Below, one piece after another: positions 9,823 to 20,025 of a stretch of 64,000 nt of DNA. The position numbers and the translations under genes were made by a program. The DNA is from Vallitalea longa. GTDB taxonomy: Bacteria; Bacillota; Clostridia; Lachnospirales; Vallitaleaceae. Every line of letters begins with the position of its first letter. The stretch's first letter is position 1. A model generated the notes under the pieces. That model was not told the DNA's origin, did not search any database, and saw only the letters and a list, made by a program, of their open reading frames with translations. The stretch is taken from the NCBI RefSeq assembly GCF_027923465.1, contig NZ_BRLB01000017.1, forward strand, positions 41,510 through 105,509, read 5' to 3'.

Positions 9823-11526
9823 TTACTTAAACATACGATCGTATGCTGTTTGTTCAATTTTAATCAATTCGTCAAGTCCCATTTGTTTTAGTGATGTAAC
9901 ATAATTATCCCAACCCTCATCAATATCAACTTCACCAGTTACAAACTGAGCTACAGCTGTATTAATATAAGTTGTAATATCTGTTTTTAAAGTAGCTACT
10001 CTTTTACCTTCTTCTTCTGTATAAACAAGACTAGGTACAACCTCTTTATGTACAATATTTTCTTTACGCCTTAATCGCTCTATTATTAACATCCAATAGC
10101 TAAATCCACAATTATCTGGAGCCTCCATGACCTCTTCAAGACGTTCATCTGTCAATTTTAATACCGCTTCTTCTGGATAACCTACTGTTGCTCTCTTTAT
10201 CAATGAAAATGCACCTTGAATAGTTGCTTTTTGCTGTCCATACTCACCCATTGTTTTATAACCCTCTGGCACAGGTAAAGGATGATCAATAACTTGAACT
10301 CCTTCTAAATCTTTATACTCATATGAATATCCTTCAAAGCCATGAGTTCCAGTAAAAATCCCTTCATCTGTGCAAAGGTAATCAATCAAACGTGCAATTG
10401 CTATAGGATGCTTTGTATCTGCATTTACAATAATAACTCCACTATCTGTAACCTTATTTTTCAATGGAATTACTCCTTGTTGTCCAGCTTTTTCAGTCAA
10501 CCCTCCAATAGCTGTCCAATTTCTATCCCATGAGTTATCTTTTTTAGCTACCACATATGGTGCAGAAGGACAACCTATAAGTCCAATACGATCTTCGCTA
10601 GCTTTAGATTCAAATTCTTGTTTAGTTTGAATATATGCCTCTTGATCTATTAAACCTTCTGAATATAATTTTTTCATATATTTCAAGTATGCTTTATAGT
10701 TGTCAGTTATGTTTCCTGACGCTACAGTTCCATCTTCTTCAATTAACAAATAGTCTCGTGTGAATCCATATAAGCCAAATGCTGATAAAAGAGGGATATC
10801 TGTATACCAATACGAATCACGATCATACGATAGAGGAATCTCATCATTGACATCTCCATTTCCATTAGCATCCTTTTCTTTAAAAGTTTTCAGCACTTCA
10901 TAAAGTTCATCAAGATTAGTAGGTTCTTCCATTCCAACATTATCAAGCCAAGTTTTATTTAAGAAAATTCTAGGAATTTCTCCAATCAAACTTATACTTA
11001 ATCTACCTATTGAATAAATATTACCATCAGGTGCTGTACTAGCTGCTTTCCATTCAGGATATTCTTCTAATTTAGCTTTTAAATTAGGCATATACTCTAA
11101 ATATTCATTTAATGCTAAGAAATACCCTTGCTCACCATATTGGTTTATTTCAGACATTGGTGTAGCACTATTTACTACAATATCTGTTAGCTCGTTAGTA
11201 GATAACATTAATGTAAATTGAGTTTTCCATGAATCGTTAGAATAAGGTTCTGCTTTGATATCAAGTCCAAATTGCTCTTTAATCTGTTCAAGTTGAATTG
11301 TATTTTGCCAATCCTTTGTTACACCTTGTTTACCTGTCATTGTAAGTGTAATAGGTTCTTTAACAATGGGATAACCTGTTAAATTAATGTTTTCATCTAT
11401 TTTTTTAGCTACTTTGATATCATCTGAACCACCCTCAACAGTATCAGTTTTTCCACAACCAACCATTGATATCACAAGTATTACAACTAATAGAATCATA
11501 ATGCTTTGCTTAAACATTTTTTTCAT
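9823..11526 (-). CDS. Extracellular solute-binding lipoprotein, copy 2 of five
   Basis: A 567-residue paralogue of copy 1 with lipobox Cys24, DANGNGD loop and C-terminal EQTAYDRMFK. It belongs with copy 5 in a second subtype: around residues 176-190 both have an S/T-LIG-x-IPRIFLNKTW segment in place of FDMDPTR, plus LSYDRD and SAFGLYGF in the ligand-facing half. It has its own leader and an AGGAGG ribosome site, so it can be expressed separately from copy 1. It probably delivers a related but different oligosaccharide to the same permeases, as the locus has only two permease pairs for six such proteins. Function of the subtype differences is inference. Confidence 0.92.
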   Translation of the reverse strand: MKKMFKQSIMILLVVILVISMVGCGKTDTVEGGSDDIKVAKKIDENINLTGYPIVKEPITLTMTGKQGVTKDWQNTIQLEQIKEQFGLDIKAEPYSNDSWKTQFTLMLSTNELTDIVVNSATPMSEINQYGEQGYFLALNEYLEYMPNLKAKLEEYPEWKAASTAPDGNIYSIGRLSISLIGEIPRIFLNKTWLDNVGMEEPTNLDELYEVLKTFKEKDANGNGDVNDEIPLSYDRDSYWYTDIPLLSAFGLYGFTRDYLLIEEDGTVASGNITDNYKAYLKYMKKLYSEGLIDQEAYIQTKQEFESKASEDRIGLIGCPSAPYVVAKKDNSWDRNWTAIGGLTEKAGQQGVIPLKNKVTDSGVIIVNADTKHPIAIARLIDYLCTDEGIFTGTHGFEGYSYEYKDLEGVQVIDHPLPVPEGYKTMGEYGQQKATIQGAFSLIKRATVGYPEEAVLKLTDERLEEVMEAPDNCGFSYWMLIIERLRRKENIVHKEVVPSLVYTEEEGKRVATLKTDITTYINTAVAQFVTGEVDIDEGWDNYVTSLKQMGLDELIKIEQTAYDRMFK

Positions 11527-11590
11527 GACCTTTCCTCCTTAGTTATTTTTTAGTTATTTTATCGTCATTAATTATGACAATATTAAGCTT

Positions 11591-11628
11591 ACCCTATGTC
11601 TTTAACACTGTATAGATAGTCAAAATAA
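11591..11628 (-). promoter_or_regulatory. Conserved leader element upstream of solute-binding protein copy 2
   Basis: Second occurrence of the element described at 9501, with the core CTATCTATACAGT unchanged and small changes in the TGACAT half (here AGACAT). The whole intergenic stretch 11527-11913 is a near copy of 9436-9822, showing duplication of a unit of about 2.09 kb. Confidence 0.5.
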
Positions 11629-11802
11629 CCCTATTTTATATAATTATGTACAATTTAAGCAATAAAAATCAATTTAGCACATATATTTTAGTTTATTATT
11701 TTAACCCTTATAAATATATAATTAATTTTTTATTTATTTAGGCTATTTATTAATTGTATCTATTATAAAATTGTACAATAGTAACATCTACTCTAAAATT
11801 CC

Positions 11803-11901
11803 ACTCAGCTTTTTTACTTCAATGCTTTACATAGTTAAATCGTTCATTTAACTCTGCAAAAAATAAATATTAATTTACCCTTAAAAATAAAAAAGCTGAG
11901 T
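11803..11901. repeat. Second copy of the 13-bp inverted repeat in the gap 11527-11913
   Basis: Arms at 11803-11815 and 11889-11901, identical to the arms at 9713/9798. The position just past the stop codon of solute-binding protein copy 3 is the same as in the first occurrence. The remainder of this 387-base gap is the copied leader; no gene is seen. Confidence 0.5.
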
Positions 11902-11913
11902 TAATATTTCTTT

Positions 11914-13623
11914 TTACTTAAACATACGATCGTATGCTGTTTGTTCAATTTCAATCAATTCATCGAGTCCCATTTGCTTTAGTGTTGTAACATAAGCATC
12001 CCAACCTTCATCAATATCAACTTCACCCGTTACAAACTGAGCAACAGCTGTATCAATATATGTCATAATATCTGTTTTTAGCGTGGCTACCCTTTTCTCT
12101 TCTTTTTCTTTATAAACAAGATTAGGTACTACTTGTTTATATTCAAGATTTTCTTTACGTCTTAAACGCTCAATTAACAATCTCCAATATTCTAATTCAA
12201 TATTGAGACTATCTGGATTAGCAATAACTTTTTCAAGACGTTCATCTGTCATGTTTAATACTGCTTCCTCTGGATAACCTACTGTTCCTGTCATCATCAT
12301 AAATGCACCTTGAATAACTGCTCTTTGCTGTCTATATTCACCCTGTGATTTATAACCCTCTGGCAAAGGAAGATCAGCAACTTTAACCCCTTCCATTTCT
12401 ATTAATTCATAAGAATGTCCTTTAAATCCATGAGTTCCAGTTAAAATTCCTTCATCTGTACAAAGGTAATCAATTAAGCGTGCAATTTCTATAGGATGTT
12501 TTGTTTCTGCATTTACAATAAACACTCCACTATCTGTAACCTTATTCTTTAATGGAATTACTCCTTGTTGTCCAGCTTTTTCAGTCAAGCCTCCAATAGC
12601 TGTCCAATTTTTATCCCAAGTTTGATCTTTTTTAGCTACTACGTATGGTGCTGAAGGACAACCTACAAGTCCAACACGATCTTCATTTGCTTTAGATTCA
12701 ACTTCTTGTCTAGTTTGAATATATGCCTCTTGATCTATTAAACCTTCTGAATATAATTTTCTCATATATTTTAAGAATTTTTTATAATTATCAGTAACAT
12801 TTCCTGATGCAATCGTTCCATTATCTTCAATTAACAAATAATCTCGTGTATATCCTTGTAAACCAAAAGCTGATAAAAGAGGGATGTCTGTATACCAATA
12901 GAAATTACGATCATAAGCCATAGGAATTTCATCATCTGAATCTCCATTTCCATTAGCATCTTTTTCTTTAAAAGCTTTTAGCACTTCATAAAGTTCATTA
13001 AGATTAGTAGGTTCTTCCATTCCTACATTATCAAGCCAAACTTGATTCAAAAAGATTCTGGGAATTTCTCTAGTGGGATCCATATTAAAGGGAGCTATTG
13101 AATAGATATTACCATCAGGTGCTGTAAGAGCTGCTTTCCATTCAGGATATTCTTCAAATCTAGCCTTAAGATTAGGCATATATTCTAAGTATTCATTTAA
13201 TGGTAAGAAATATCCTTGTGCACCATATTGGTTTATTATAGCTAATGATGTTGCACTATTTACTACAATATCTGTTAACTCATTGGTAGATAACATTAAT
13301 GTAAATTGTGTTTTCCATGAATCGTTGGAATAAGGTTCTGCTTGTATATCAAGTCCAAATTGCTCTTTAATCTGTTCAAGTTGAATTGTGTTTTGCCAAT
13401 CCTTTGTTGCACCTTGTCTTCCTGTCATTGTAAGTGTAATAGGTTCTTTAGCAATAGGATAACCTGTTAAATTAATGTTTTCGTCTACTTCATTAGTTAC
13501 TTTCGTGCTTTTGGTGTCATCTGAACTACCATTAACAGTATCAGTTTTTCCACAACCAACCATTGATACCATTAATATCCCCGTTAATACAACTATAATA
13601 CTTTTCTTAAATATTATTCCCAT
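11914..13623 (-). CDS. Extracellular solute-binding lipoprotein, copy 3 of five
   Basis: A 569-residue paralogue with lipobox Cys24, DANGNGD loop and the common C-terminus. Its first 60 residues (MGIIFKKSII..., GSSDDTKSTKVTNEVDENIN) match copy 4 far better than copies 1, 2 and 5, while its central FNMDPTR block follows copies 1 and 4. Its upstream gap is only 106 bases and lacks the conserved TTTTGACTATC leader, so it is probably co-transcribed with copy 4. A small insertion near residue 445 (DSLNIELEYW) distinguishes it. A GGAGGAAAA ribosome site precedes the ATG. Confidence 0.92.
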   Translation of the reverse strand: MGIIFKKSIIVVLTGILMVSMVGCGKTDTVNGSSDDTKSTKVTNEVDENINLTGYPIAKEPITLTMTGRQGATKDWQNTIQLEQIKEQFGLDIQAEPYSNDSWKTQFTLMLSTNELTDIVVNSATSLAIINQYGAQGYFLPLNEYLEYMPNLKARFEEYPEWKAALTAPDGNIYSIAPFNMDPTREIPRIFLNQVWLDNVGMEEPTNLNELYEVLKAFKEKDANGNGDSDDEIPMAYDRNFYWYTDIPLLSAFGLQGYTRDYLLIEDNGTIASGNVTDNYKKFLKYMRKLYSEGLIDQEAYIQTRQEVESKANEDRVGLVGCPSAPYVVAKKDQTWDKNWTAIGGLTEKAGQQGVIPLKNKVTDSGVFIVNAETKHPIEIARLIDYLCTDEGILTGTHGFKGHSYELIEMEGVKVADLPLPEGYKSQGEYRQQRAVIQGAFMMMTGTVGYPEEAVLNMTDERLEKVIANPDSLNIELEYWRLLIERLRRKENLEYKQVVPNLVYKEKEEKRVATLKTDIMTYIDTAVAQFVTGEVDIDEGWDAYVTTLKQMGLDELIEIEQTAYDRMFK

Positions 13624-13729
13624 TGATTTTCCTCCTTAACTATTTTTATTGTCATCAATACTTAGCTAGTAAAAAGTCCTCAATAGCTTAATATTAAATT
13701 GCATATTCATTATCCTGTTAACCTTTATT

Positions 13730-15433
13730 TTACTTAAACATACGATCATATGCTGTTTGTTCAATTTTATTTAATTCATCAAGTCCCATTTGCTTTAGTG
13801 TTGCGATATAATTATCCCAATCTTCATCAATATCAACTTCACCAGTTACAAACTGAGCAATAGCTGTATCAATATACGTTGTAATATCTGTTTTCAAAGT
13901 AGCTACTCTTTCTCCTTCCTTTTCTGTATAAACAAGTTTTGGAAGAACTTCTTCATGTTTAATATTTTCTTTACGTCTTAATCTCTCAATTAATAACAGC
14001 CAATAACTAAATTCATTATTGTCTGAATCAGCCATAACTTCTTCAAGGCGTTCATCAGTCATACTCATTACTACTTCCTCAGGACGACCTTTTGTACCTG
14101 TCATCAACAAAAATGCCCCTTGAATAATTGCTTTTTGCTGTCTATATTCCTCTTTTGATTTATAACCCTCTGGTACTGGAAGTTCAACAACATTAATACC
14201 TTCTACTTCTTTAAATTCATAAGAATGTCCTTCGAATCCATATTCTCCAGTTAAAATTCCTTTATCTGTACAAAGATAATCAATTAAACGTGCAATTGCT
14301 ATGGGATGCTTAGTATTTGCATTTACAATAAATACTGCACTATCTGTAACCTTACTATTCATTGGTATTACTCCTTGTTGCCCCTCTTTTTCTGTCAACC
14401 CTCCAATAGCTGTCCAATTTCTATCCCACGAGCCATCTTTTTTAGCTACTACATATGGTGCTGAAGGACAACCTACAAGTCCAATACGATCTTCATTTGC
14501 TTTAGATTCAAGTTCTTGTCTAGTTTGAACATATGCCTCTTGATCTATTAATCCTTCTGAATATAGTTTCCTCATATATTTTAAAAATTCTTTATAATTA
14601 TCAGTAATATTTCCTGACGTAATAATTCCATCATTTTCAATTGACAAGTAATCAGGTGTAAATCCATTTATACCAAATGCTGATAAAAAAGGAATATCAG
14701 TACGCCAATAGAAGTTACGATCATACGCCATAGGAATTTCATCATTTGGATCTCCATTTCCATTAGCATCTTGTTCTTTAAATGCTTTTAGAACTTCATA
14801 AAGTTTTTCAAGATTAGTAGGTTCTTCCATTCCTACATTATCAAGCCAAACTTGATTTAAGAAGATTCTAGGAGTTACTCTAGTTGGATCCATATCAAAT
14901 TTTGCTATTGAATAGATATTACCATCAGGTGCTGTTATCGCAGCTTTCCATTCAGGATACTCTTCTAATCTAGCCTTAAAGTTAGGCATATATTCTAAGT
15001 ATTCATTTAATGGTAAGAAATATCCTTGCTCTCCATATTTATTTATTTCAGTTAATGATGTTGCGCTATTAACTACAATGTCTGTTAGCTCGTCAGTAGA
15101 TAACATTAATGTAAATTGTGTCTTCCATGAATCATTAGAATAAGGTTCTGCTTTGATATCAAGTCCAAATTGCTCTTTAAACTGTTCAAGCTGAACTGTA
15201 TTTTGCCAATCCTTTGTTACACCTTGTTTTCCTGTCATTGTAAGTATAATAGGTTCTTTAGCAATAGGATAACCTGTTAAATTAATGTTTTCGTCTACTT
15301 CATTAGTTACTTTCATGCTTTTGGTGTCATCTGAACTACCATTAACAGTATCCGTTTTTCCACAACCAACCATTGATACCATTAATATCCCCGCTAATAT
15401 AACTATAATACTTTGCTTAAATACTTTTCCCAT
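13730..15433 (-). CDS. Extracellular solute-binding lipoprotein, copy 4 of five
   Basis: A 567-residue paralogue, first gene of the four-gene tandem array. It has lipobox Cys24, the FDMDPTR block close to copy 1, and the DANGNGD loop. The ligand-facing region differs from the others at AFGINGFTPDYLSIENDG, where the rest have AFGLQGYTRDYLLIED or AFGLYGF. The upstream leader with the TTTTGACTATCTATACAGT element is present, so a promoter for copies 4 and 3 should lie here. Ribosome site AAGGAGGAAA precedes the ATG. Confidence in the family is high; the ligand is unknown. Confidence 0.92.
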   Translation of the reverse strand: MGKVFKQSIIVILAGILMVSMVGCGKTDTVNGSSDDTKSMKVTNEVDENINLTGYPIAKEPIILTMTGKQGVTKDWQNTVQLEQFKEQFGLDIKAEPYSNDSWKTQFTLMLSTDELTDIVVNSATSLTEINKYGEQGYFLPLNEYLEYMPNFKARLEEYPEWKAAITAPDGNIYSIAKFDMDPTRVTPRIFLNQVWLDNVGMEEPTNLEKLYEVLKAFKEQDANGNGDPNDEIPMAYDRNFYWRTDIPFLSAFGINGFTPDYLSIENDGIITSGNITDNYKEFLKYMRKLYSEGLIDQEAYVQTRQELESKANEDRIGLVGCPSAPYVVAKKDGSWDRNWTAIGGLTEKEGQQGVIPMNSKVTDSAVFIVNANTKHPIAIARLIDYLCTDKGILTGEYGFEGHSYEFKEVEGINVVELPVPEGYKSKEEYRQQKAIIQGAFLLMTGTKGRPEEVVMSMTDERLEEVMADSDNNEFSYWLLLIERLRRKENIKHEEVLPKLVYTEKEGERVATLKTDITTYIDTAIAQFVTGEVDIDEDWDNYIATLKQMGLDELNKIEQTAYDRMFK

Positions 15434-15490
15434 TGATTTTCCTCCTTAACTATTTTCATTGTCGTTTTGTGACAACATTAATATTAAGTT

Positions 15491-15528
15491 TATCCCATGT
15501 CATAAATACTGTATAGATAGTCAAAATA
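15491..15528 (-). promoter_or_regulatory. Conserved leader element upstream of solute-binding protein copy 4
   Basis: Third occurrence of the TTTTGACTATCTATACAGT...TGACAT element, followed by TAAACTTAATATT as in the others. The gap 15434-15840 (407 bases) holds this leader, an AT-rich spacer with the TACAATAGTTAC motif near 15674, and the regulator terminator at 15766-15808. No gene is seen. Confidence 0.5.
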
Positions 15529-15765
15529 GTACTTTTTCTTAAAATATATGGGGTTTTTGCTATAAAAATCAATTTGAGACATATGTTTTAGTAGAATATG
15601 CACCATCAAAAAAAATAATATTATATTCTTTTTAAATAATTAACTGTTTTTTTTATTTTATTAATTTAAAAACTATACAATAGTTACATTAACCTATGTT
15701 AAATTTTAGTAATTCATCAATCTTTTTTTAATCATTGATATAACTTTTGTCACAAAAATTACATA

Positions 15766-15808
15766 TAAAAAGAGGCAATAAAAATGAATTTATCATTTAT
15801 ATTACCTC
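15766..15808 (-). terminator. Rho-independent terminator of the AraC gene at 15841
   Basis: On the minus strand GAGGTAATATAAATGA pairs with TCATTTTTATTGCCTC (16-bp arms, two mismatches, five-base loop) and is followed directly by TTTTT. It lies about 30 bases past the stop codon. Confidence 0.8.
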
Positions 15809-15840
15809 ATGTTTTATGTCTTTGAAAAGTCCTATTTTTT

Positions 15841-16734
15841 TCACCCTCTAAAAACTTTAGGTGACACACCAATCTTTTTTTTGAATAATCTAGAAAAATA
15901 ATGAATGGAATATCCCCCAACCTCTTCTGCAATTTCTCCGATTGTATTATTACTATGCTGTAACAAGTCAACTGCCTTGTTCATACGTAATGTTATTAAA
16001 TACTGTTGAATTGTTTGTCCAGTACAATTCAATACTAATTTATTCAAATGATTTGGATGATAGTTAAACCGTTGTCCAAGAAATGAATTTGTCATTTTTT
16101 CATCAGAGTGTGTTTTTAGATAATTTATGATAGTTTCAACAGAAATTTTACTTCCTATATTATATGTCAAATTATATAGGTTATTTTCTATCACTAAAGT
16201 CAAAGCAGCCTTTAACAAACCACTTATTACTCCTTGACAATACGTACTTCTTAAACAATATAATCTTTGAACTTCTTCCAAATAGTATTTTATCCTTACT
16301 CTATCCTTAACTTGGCTATAAGAAGATAATTTATTTAGATCATTAAATTCTACAACTTCATTAACTTTATTCCACGAAAACGACTTTTCATTATAATGTA
16401 TACAAGGATAATCAAGGTGACAATGATTTCTAGTCATATCAAATTGCACACCGATTACTAGTAATGGCATTAAAACATCCGATTTAATACTATGTAACTG
16501 TCCAGGACCCCAAATCAAGAAATCACCTTCCGTAACATTATAACTTTGATTTCCTATTATAAACATACCTTTACCTTTACAAATATAATGCAATTGATAA
16601 TGGGGATTTATTCTTATCCCTGTATAAAATCCAGCTTCAATTATGTGTTTTGATGCCCTTCTAATATATGGGTTAATATCACTAATTGATATCTTTATAA
16701 TTTTTTTTTGCATTGCATCAGAATTATTTTGCAT
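15841..16734 (-). CDS. AraC-family regulator with N-terminal cupin
   Basis: A 297-residue soluble regulator. The first 150 residues look like an AraC-type cupin (HYQLHYICKGKGMFI, then GDFLIWGPGQLHS), and the last 100 form the double helix-turn-helix ending HYFSRLFKKKIGVSPKVFRG. It is divergent from the sulfatase gene at 16860 with a 125-base shared promoter region, so local control of that sulfatase is likely. Its own terminator is at 15766-15808. The inducer is not known; a monosaccharide or oligosaccharide from the locus is the reasonable guess. Confidence 0.9.
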   Translation of the reverse strand: MQNNSDAMQKKIIKISISDINPYIRRASKHIIEAGFYTGIRINPHYQLHYICKGKGMFIIGNQSYNVTEGDFLIWGPGQLHSIKSDVLMPLLVIGVQFDMTRNHCHLDYPCIHYNEKSFSWNKVNEVVEFNDLNKLSSYSQVKDRVRIKYYLEEVQRLYCLRSTYCQGVISGLLKAALTLVIENNLYNLTYNIGSKISVETIINYLKTHSDEKMTNSFLGQRFNYHPNHLNKLVLNCTGQTIQQYLITLRMNKAVDLLQHSNNTIGEIAEEVGGYSIHYFSRLFKKKIGVSPKVFRG

Positions 16735-16859
16735 ATTGTCATATCCCTACTCAATTTCTTTATTTTGTGCAAATCCTTCTTACTTTCATCTAAATACTAT
16801 ATCATTAAAACTTGATATAATCAATGTATTAATTAATATATTATGAAAGGAGTTATATT

Positions 16860-18449
16860 ATGCCAAAAAACAAAAAGCCAAATATTTTACACATTTTTGT
16901 TGATCAAATGCGTCATGATACTATTGCAGCGCTCGGCAATCCTGTGATTAAAACACCAAATCTTGATAGACTAGCACAAAGTGGTATTTCTTTCACAAAT
17001 GCATACACGCCTTCTCCTGTATGCATAGCAGCCAGATGTTCTATGATTTACGGTCAATATCCAATGCATACTGGCACCTATGAAAATAGAGCAATGCCAC
17101 AAGATGGCAGAGAAACTTTTATGGATGGTCTTAAAGATAACGGTTACCATACCTATGGTATTGGAAAATGTCACTTTTCTCCAAATTCAGAAGCATTACT
17201 TGGCTTTGAAGAAAGAGAACGTCAAGAAGAATTAACAAGACTTGACCTTGATAAAGAACCATACCTCCAATTACTTAAAGATAAAGGATATGATTATGTT
17301 TGTGAACCTCATGGTATAAGAGGTGAAATGTATTATGTACCACAACCTTCTCAATTACCTGAATCTCTACATCCAACTACTTGGATTAGAGAACGTACTC
17401 AAGCTTTTTTAGAAAGAAAAAAAGATTCAGATAAACCATGGTATCTTTTTTCAAGTTTTATCCATCCTCATCCACCTTTTGCGCCACCAAATCCTTGGCA
17501 CAAAATATATAGGGGTGCTTTAATGCCGCTACCTAATGTACCTGCAAATGTTGATTCTCTTCAAACATATGTTAACAAATGTCAAAACAGATACAAATAT
17601 AAGGATCAAGGACTTGATAATAATCTTCTACGCACAATGAAAGCTTACTATTATGCTTGTATTTCATTCATAGATTATCAAGTAGGATTAATTTTAGATA
17701 CCTTGGAATCAACTGGTCAGCTAGATAATACTTTAATTATCTTTACAAGTGATCATGGTGAACATCTAGGTGACTATAATTGTTTTGGAAAAAGAAGTTT
17801 TCATGATACAGCTGCTAGAATACCAATGTTAGTCTCAATGCCAGGTAAATTTGAAGGTGGTGTTACTTGTGATACACCAGTCAGCTTAATTGACTTAGCT
17901 CCTACTTTCTTAAATCTTGGTAATGCTAACATAAAATCACACGAACTAGATGGTGAAGATCTTTATGATATTTTTACGGGAGCATCAAAAAGAGATACTG
18001 TCTTTGGTCAACTTTCATATTTTAATCCAAGAAATAGTATTGTTGAAGACAACGATAAAGTAAGCCCTATCCTTCGTGAAAATGAAGAATTGTGGCGCGC
18101 TAGTGCTTCAACTTATATGGCAGTATCTAAAGATTGGAAATATTTCTATAGTGCCCCTGATGAACAAGAATATTTATTCAACAAGAAAACAGATCCTTTT
18201 GAAACAAGAAATTCTGCTGGTCTTGTGTTTAATAAACAAAACCTACTTACTATGAGACATAAAACAATGGACTTTCTAAGAAATGGTAATGAAACCGCAG
18301 GTGTTGAAGGTGATCAATGGAAATTATTTGGTAAAAAAATAATACCTGATGATCCTGACACCGGGTTACTTATACAAGATACTAAAATGCCATGGGTAAA
18401 AAATGAAGTAAAAAATTATAGTGAACATAATCTTGATAGAATGTTTTAA
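16860..18449 (+). CDS. Type I (formylglycine) sulfatase, cytoplasmic
   Basis: A 529-residue S1-family sulfatase. The metal-site Asp is in the N-terminal FVDQMRHD block, and the activation motif is SPVCIAARCSM with Cys55 and Arg59 (CxAxR), where the Cys is converted to formylglycine. Later blocks TSDHGEHLGD (about 298-307) and FGKRS complete the metal and sulfate site. There is no signal peptide, so it should desulfate imported oligosaccharides inside the cell. The Cys-type motif in an anaerobe needs an anaerobic sulfatase-maturating radical SAM enzyme, which is not in this window. It shares long blocks with the sulfatase at 20112 (HPPFAPP, NRYKYKDQG). It is the only locus enzyme on the plus strand; AAAGGAG precedes the ATG. 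Confidence 0.92.
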   Translation: MPKNKKPNILHIFVDQMRHDTIAALGNPVIKTPNLDRLAQSGISFTNAYTPSPVCIAARCSMIYGQYPMHTGTYENRAMPQDGRETFMDGLKDNGYHTYGIGKCHFSPNSEALLGFEERERQEELTRLDLDKEPYLQLLKDKGYDYVCEPHGIRGEMYYVPQPSQLPESLHPTTWIRERTQAFLERKKDSDKPWYLFSSFIHPHPPFAPPNPWHKIYRGALMPLPNVPANVDSLQTYVNKCQNRYKYKDQGLDNNLLRTMKAYYYACISFIDYQVGLILDTLESTGQLDNTLIIFTSDHGEHLGDYNCFGKRSFHDTAARIPMLVSMPGKFEGGVTCDTPVSLIDLAPTFLNLGNANIKSHELDGEDLYDIFTGASKRDTVFGQLSYFNPRNSIVEDNDKVSPILRENEELWRASASTYMAVSKDWKYFYSAPDEQEYLFNKKTDPFETRNSAGLVFNKQNLLTMRHKTMDFLRNGNETAGVEGDQWKLFGKKIIPDDPDTGLLIQDTKMPWVKNEVKNYSEHNLDRMF

Positions 18450-18458
18450 TCAATATTT

Positions 18459-18494
18459 AAAGAAACGACCTTTGTATTTATAGGTCGTTTCTTT
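18459..18494 (+). terminator. Terminator between convergent sulfatase genes
   Basis: AAAGAAACGACCT pairs perfectly with AGGTCGTTTCTTT around a ten-base loop, with T-rich sequence on the plus side. It lies between two convergent genes and can serve both strands. Confidence 0.8.
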
Positions 18495-18543
18495 ATTATC
18501 TTTTGATTTATTAGAAAACTTACATTATATTCAGATACCCTAA

Positions 18544-20025
18544 TTATTGATAATAATTTCTTTTTTTATCTCTTTTAATAATATGTCTCTCTGTTCCAGA
18601 ATAAGGCAAATCATCGGAAGCTCTTATTGAACTTTTTAACAATTCTTCCAATAATTCAACCTTTTTAATGCCACAGTCTTTATTGTCATATAGATTATTA
18701 AGTTCATACTTATCTTCAATCAAATTATACATTTCACCTTTTCCCATCATGTCAAATGTAAGCTTCCAATCATTTTTTATAACAGCTCTCATTTTTCCTG
18801 CCTGTGTAACAGAATTAAGTTCATCAATAGTTACTGCCTCAGCAATACCTTTGTTTTCAGGTGTTAAATTATCTATATCTTCATTTTTAAAATAAAGACC
18901 ACCTGCACCTTGCTCTATATAAACACTTTCATATTGACATTTTGGATAATCCATGTCCATAAGTATAGGTAATATACTTTTGCCTTGAACACCATCCGAT
19001 ATATCTTCCCCTATTATTTCACTTATAGTTGGCATAATATCACATATTGATACATGCTCCATACATTTTTTCTCTTTAGCTTTAATTTCAGGACCAACTA
19101 TAATTAGAGGTATTCTACATAATACTTCAGGCAAGCCTGGACCTTTTCGAATAAGCCCATATTCACCAAAGAAATCTCCATGGTCACTAACATAAATTAT
19201 AATGGTGTTTTCTAATAATTCATTCTCTTTCAAATAATTATAAACTCTTTCAATTTGCTCATCAATAATTTTAAGCATACCACAATAATTTTTCTTTGTT
19301 CTTTTTATTTCTTTATTGAAGTCAGTTATATTTTCTTCCCATATTTTTCTCTGCCATATGTATTTATCACCTTTTTTCACCAAATCTTCTTTTCCTGTTT
19401 CATTTGGTGTTGGATCAAACATAGAAAAATATGGTTCTGGCGCATAAAAAGGATTATGGGGCTCTCTCATACCTAACTGTAAAAAAAATGAATCTTTCTG
19501 ATTATTTTTTATGAACTCTATTGCCTTTGATGTAAGCCTATAAGGTTCAATATCTTCAACATCAAATTTTGTTGGTTTATGGTCTGCTAGATGTTTAAGA
19601 TTTTTCCTATAGGTATCAAATGCTTTCTGCTTTTCTGTGTTGTTCTCATCATTTTCTAATTCCTTTATACCATAATAAAGATTGAATATATCATGATCTT
19701 TTTCTCTAAATGTATGATCTTTACCTACCAATCCTATTTTATAATCATTTCTATGCAACACATCATATATATCCTCACTACAATAATTATCCATAAGATT
19801 CGGATTTACTTTTACATGTGCTGCTGTGGGATATCTTCCTGTTGTTAAACTTGTTCTTGCTGGCGCACATAGTGGCATAGATGTATAAGATTTTTTAAAA
19901 TCTACCCCTTTTTTTGCTAAAGAATCTAAAAATGGCATAACATCATACTCAAATCCTTCACTTTTTCTTATATCTGCTCTATGTTGATCTGTTGTTATTA
20001 AGACTATATTGGGGTTTTTTTTCAT
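18544..20025 (-). CDS. Type I (formylglycine) sulfatase, second subfamily
   Basis: A 493-residue S1 sulfatase if translation starts at the ATG at 20025, which has AAGAGG nine bases before it; the frame is open 14 codons further upstream but without a site. The activation motif is CAPARTSLTTGRYP (CxPxR), preceded by the metal block TTDQHRAD. YVSDHGDFFGEYG provides the second metal motif. It has no signal peptide. It is only distantly related to the other two sulfatases, so it probably removes a sulfate from a different position or sugar. It is the last gene of the run beta-glucuronidase / sulfatase / sulfatase. Confidence 0.92.
   Translation of the reverse strand: MKKNPNIVLITTDQHRADIRKSEGFEYDVMPFLDSLAKKGVDFKKSYTSMPLCAPARTSLTTGRYPTAAHVKVNPNLMDNYCSEDIYDVLHRNDYKIGLVGKDHTFREKDHDIFNLYYGIKELENDENNTEKQKAFDTYRKNLKHLADHKPTKFDVEDIEPYRLTSKAIEFIKNNQKDSFFLQLGMREPHNPFYAPEPYFSMFDPTPNETGKEDLVKKGDKYIWQRKIWEENITDFNKEIKRTKKNYCGMLKIIDEQIERVYNYLKENELLENTIIIYVSDHGDFFGEYGLIRKGPGLPEVLCRIPLIIVGPEIKAKEKKCMEHVSICDIMPTISEIIGEDISDGVQGKSILPILMDMDYPKCQYESVYIEQGAGGLYFKNEDIDNLTPENKGIAEAVTIDELNSVTQAGKMRAVIKNDWKLTFDMMGKGEMYNLIEDKYELNNLYDNKDCGIKKVELLEELLKSSIRASDDLPYSGTERHIIKRDKKRNYYQ

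Larger units (their letters stand above)
7735..15433 (-). repeat. Tandem array of four solute-binding protein genes
   Basis: Copies 1-4 lie head to tail with gene ends at 7735, 9823, 11914 and 13730, giving spacings of 2088, 2091 and 1816 bases. The first two intergenic regions are near copies of each other, the third is shortened and lacks the leader. A fifth copy is at 23621. Confidence 0.9.
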
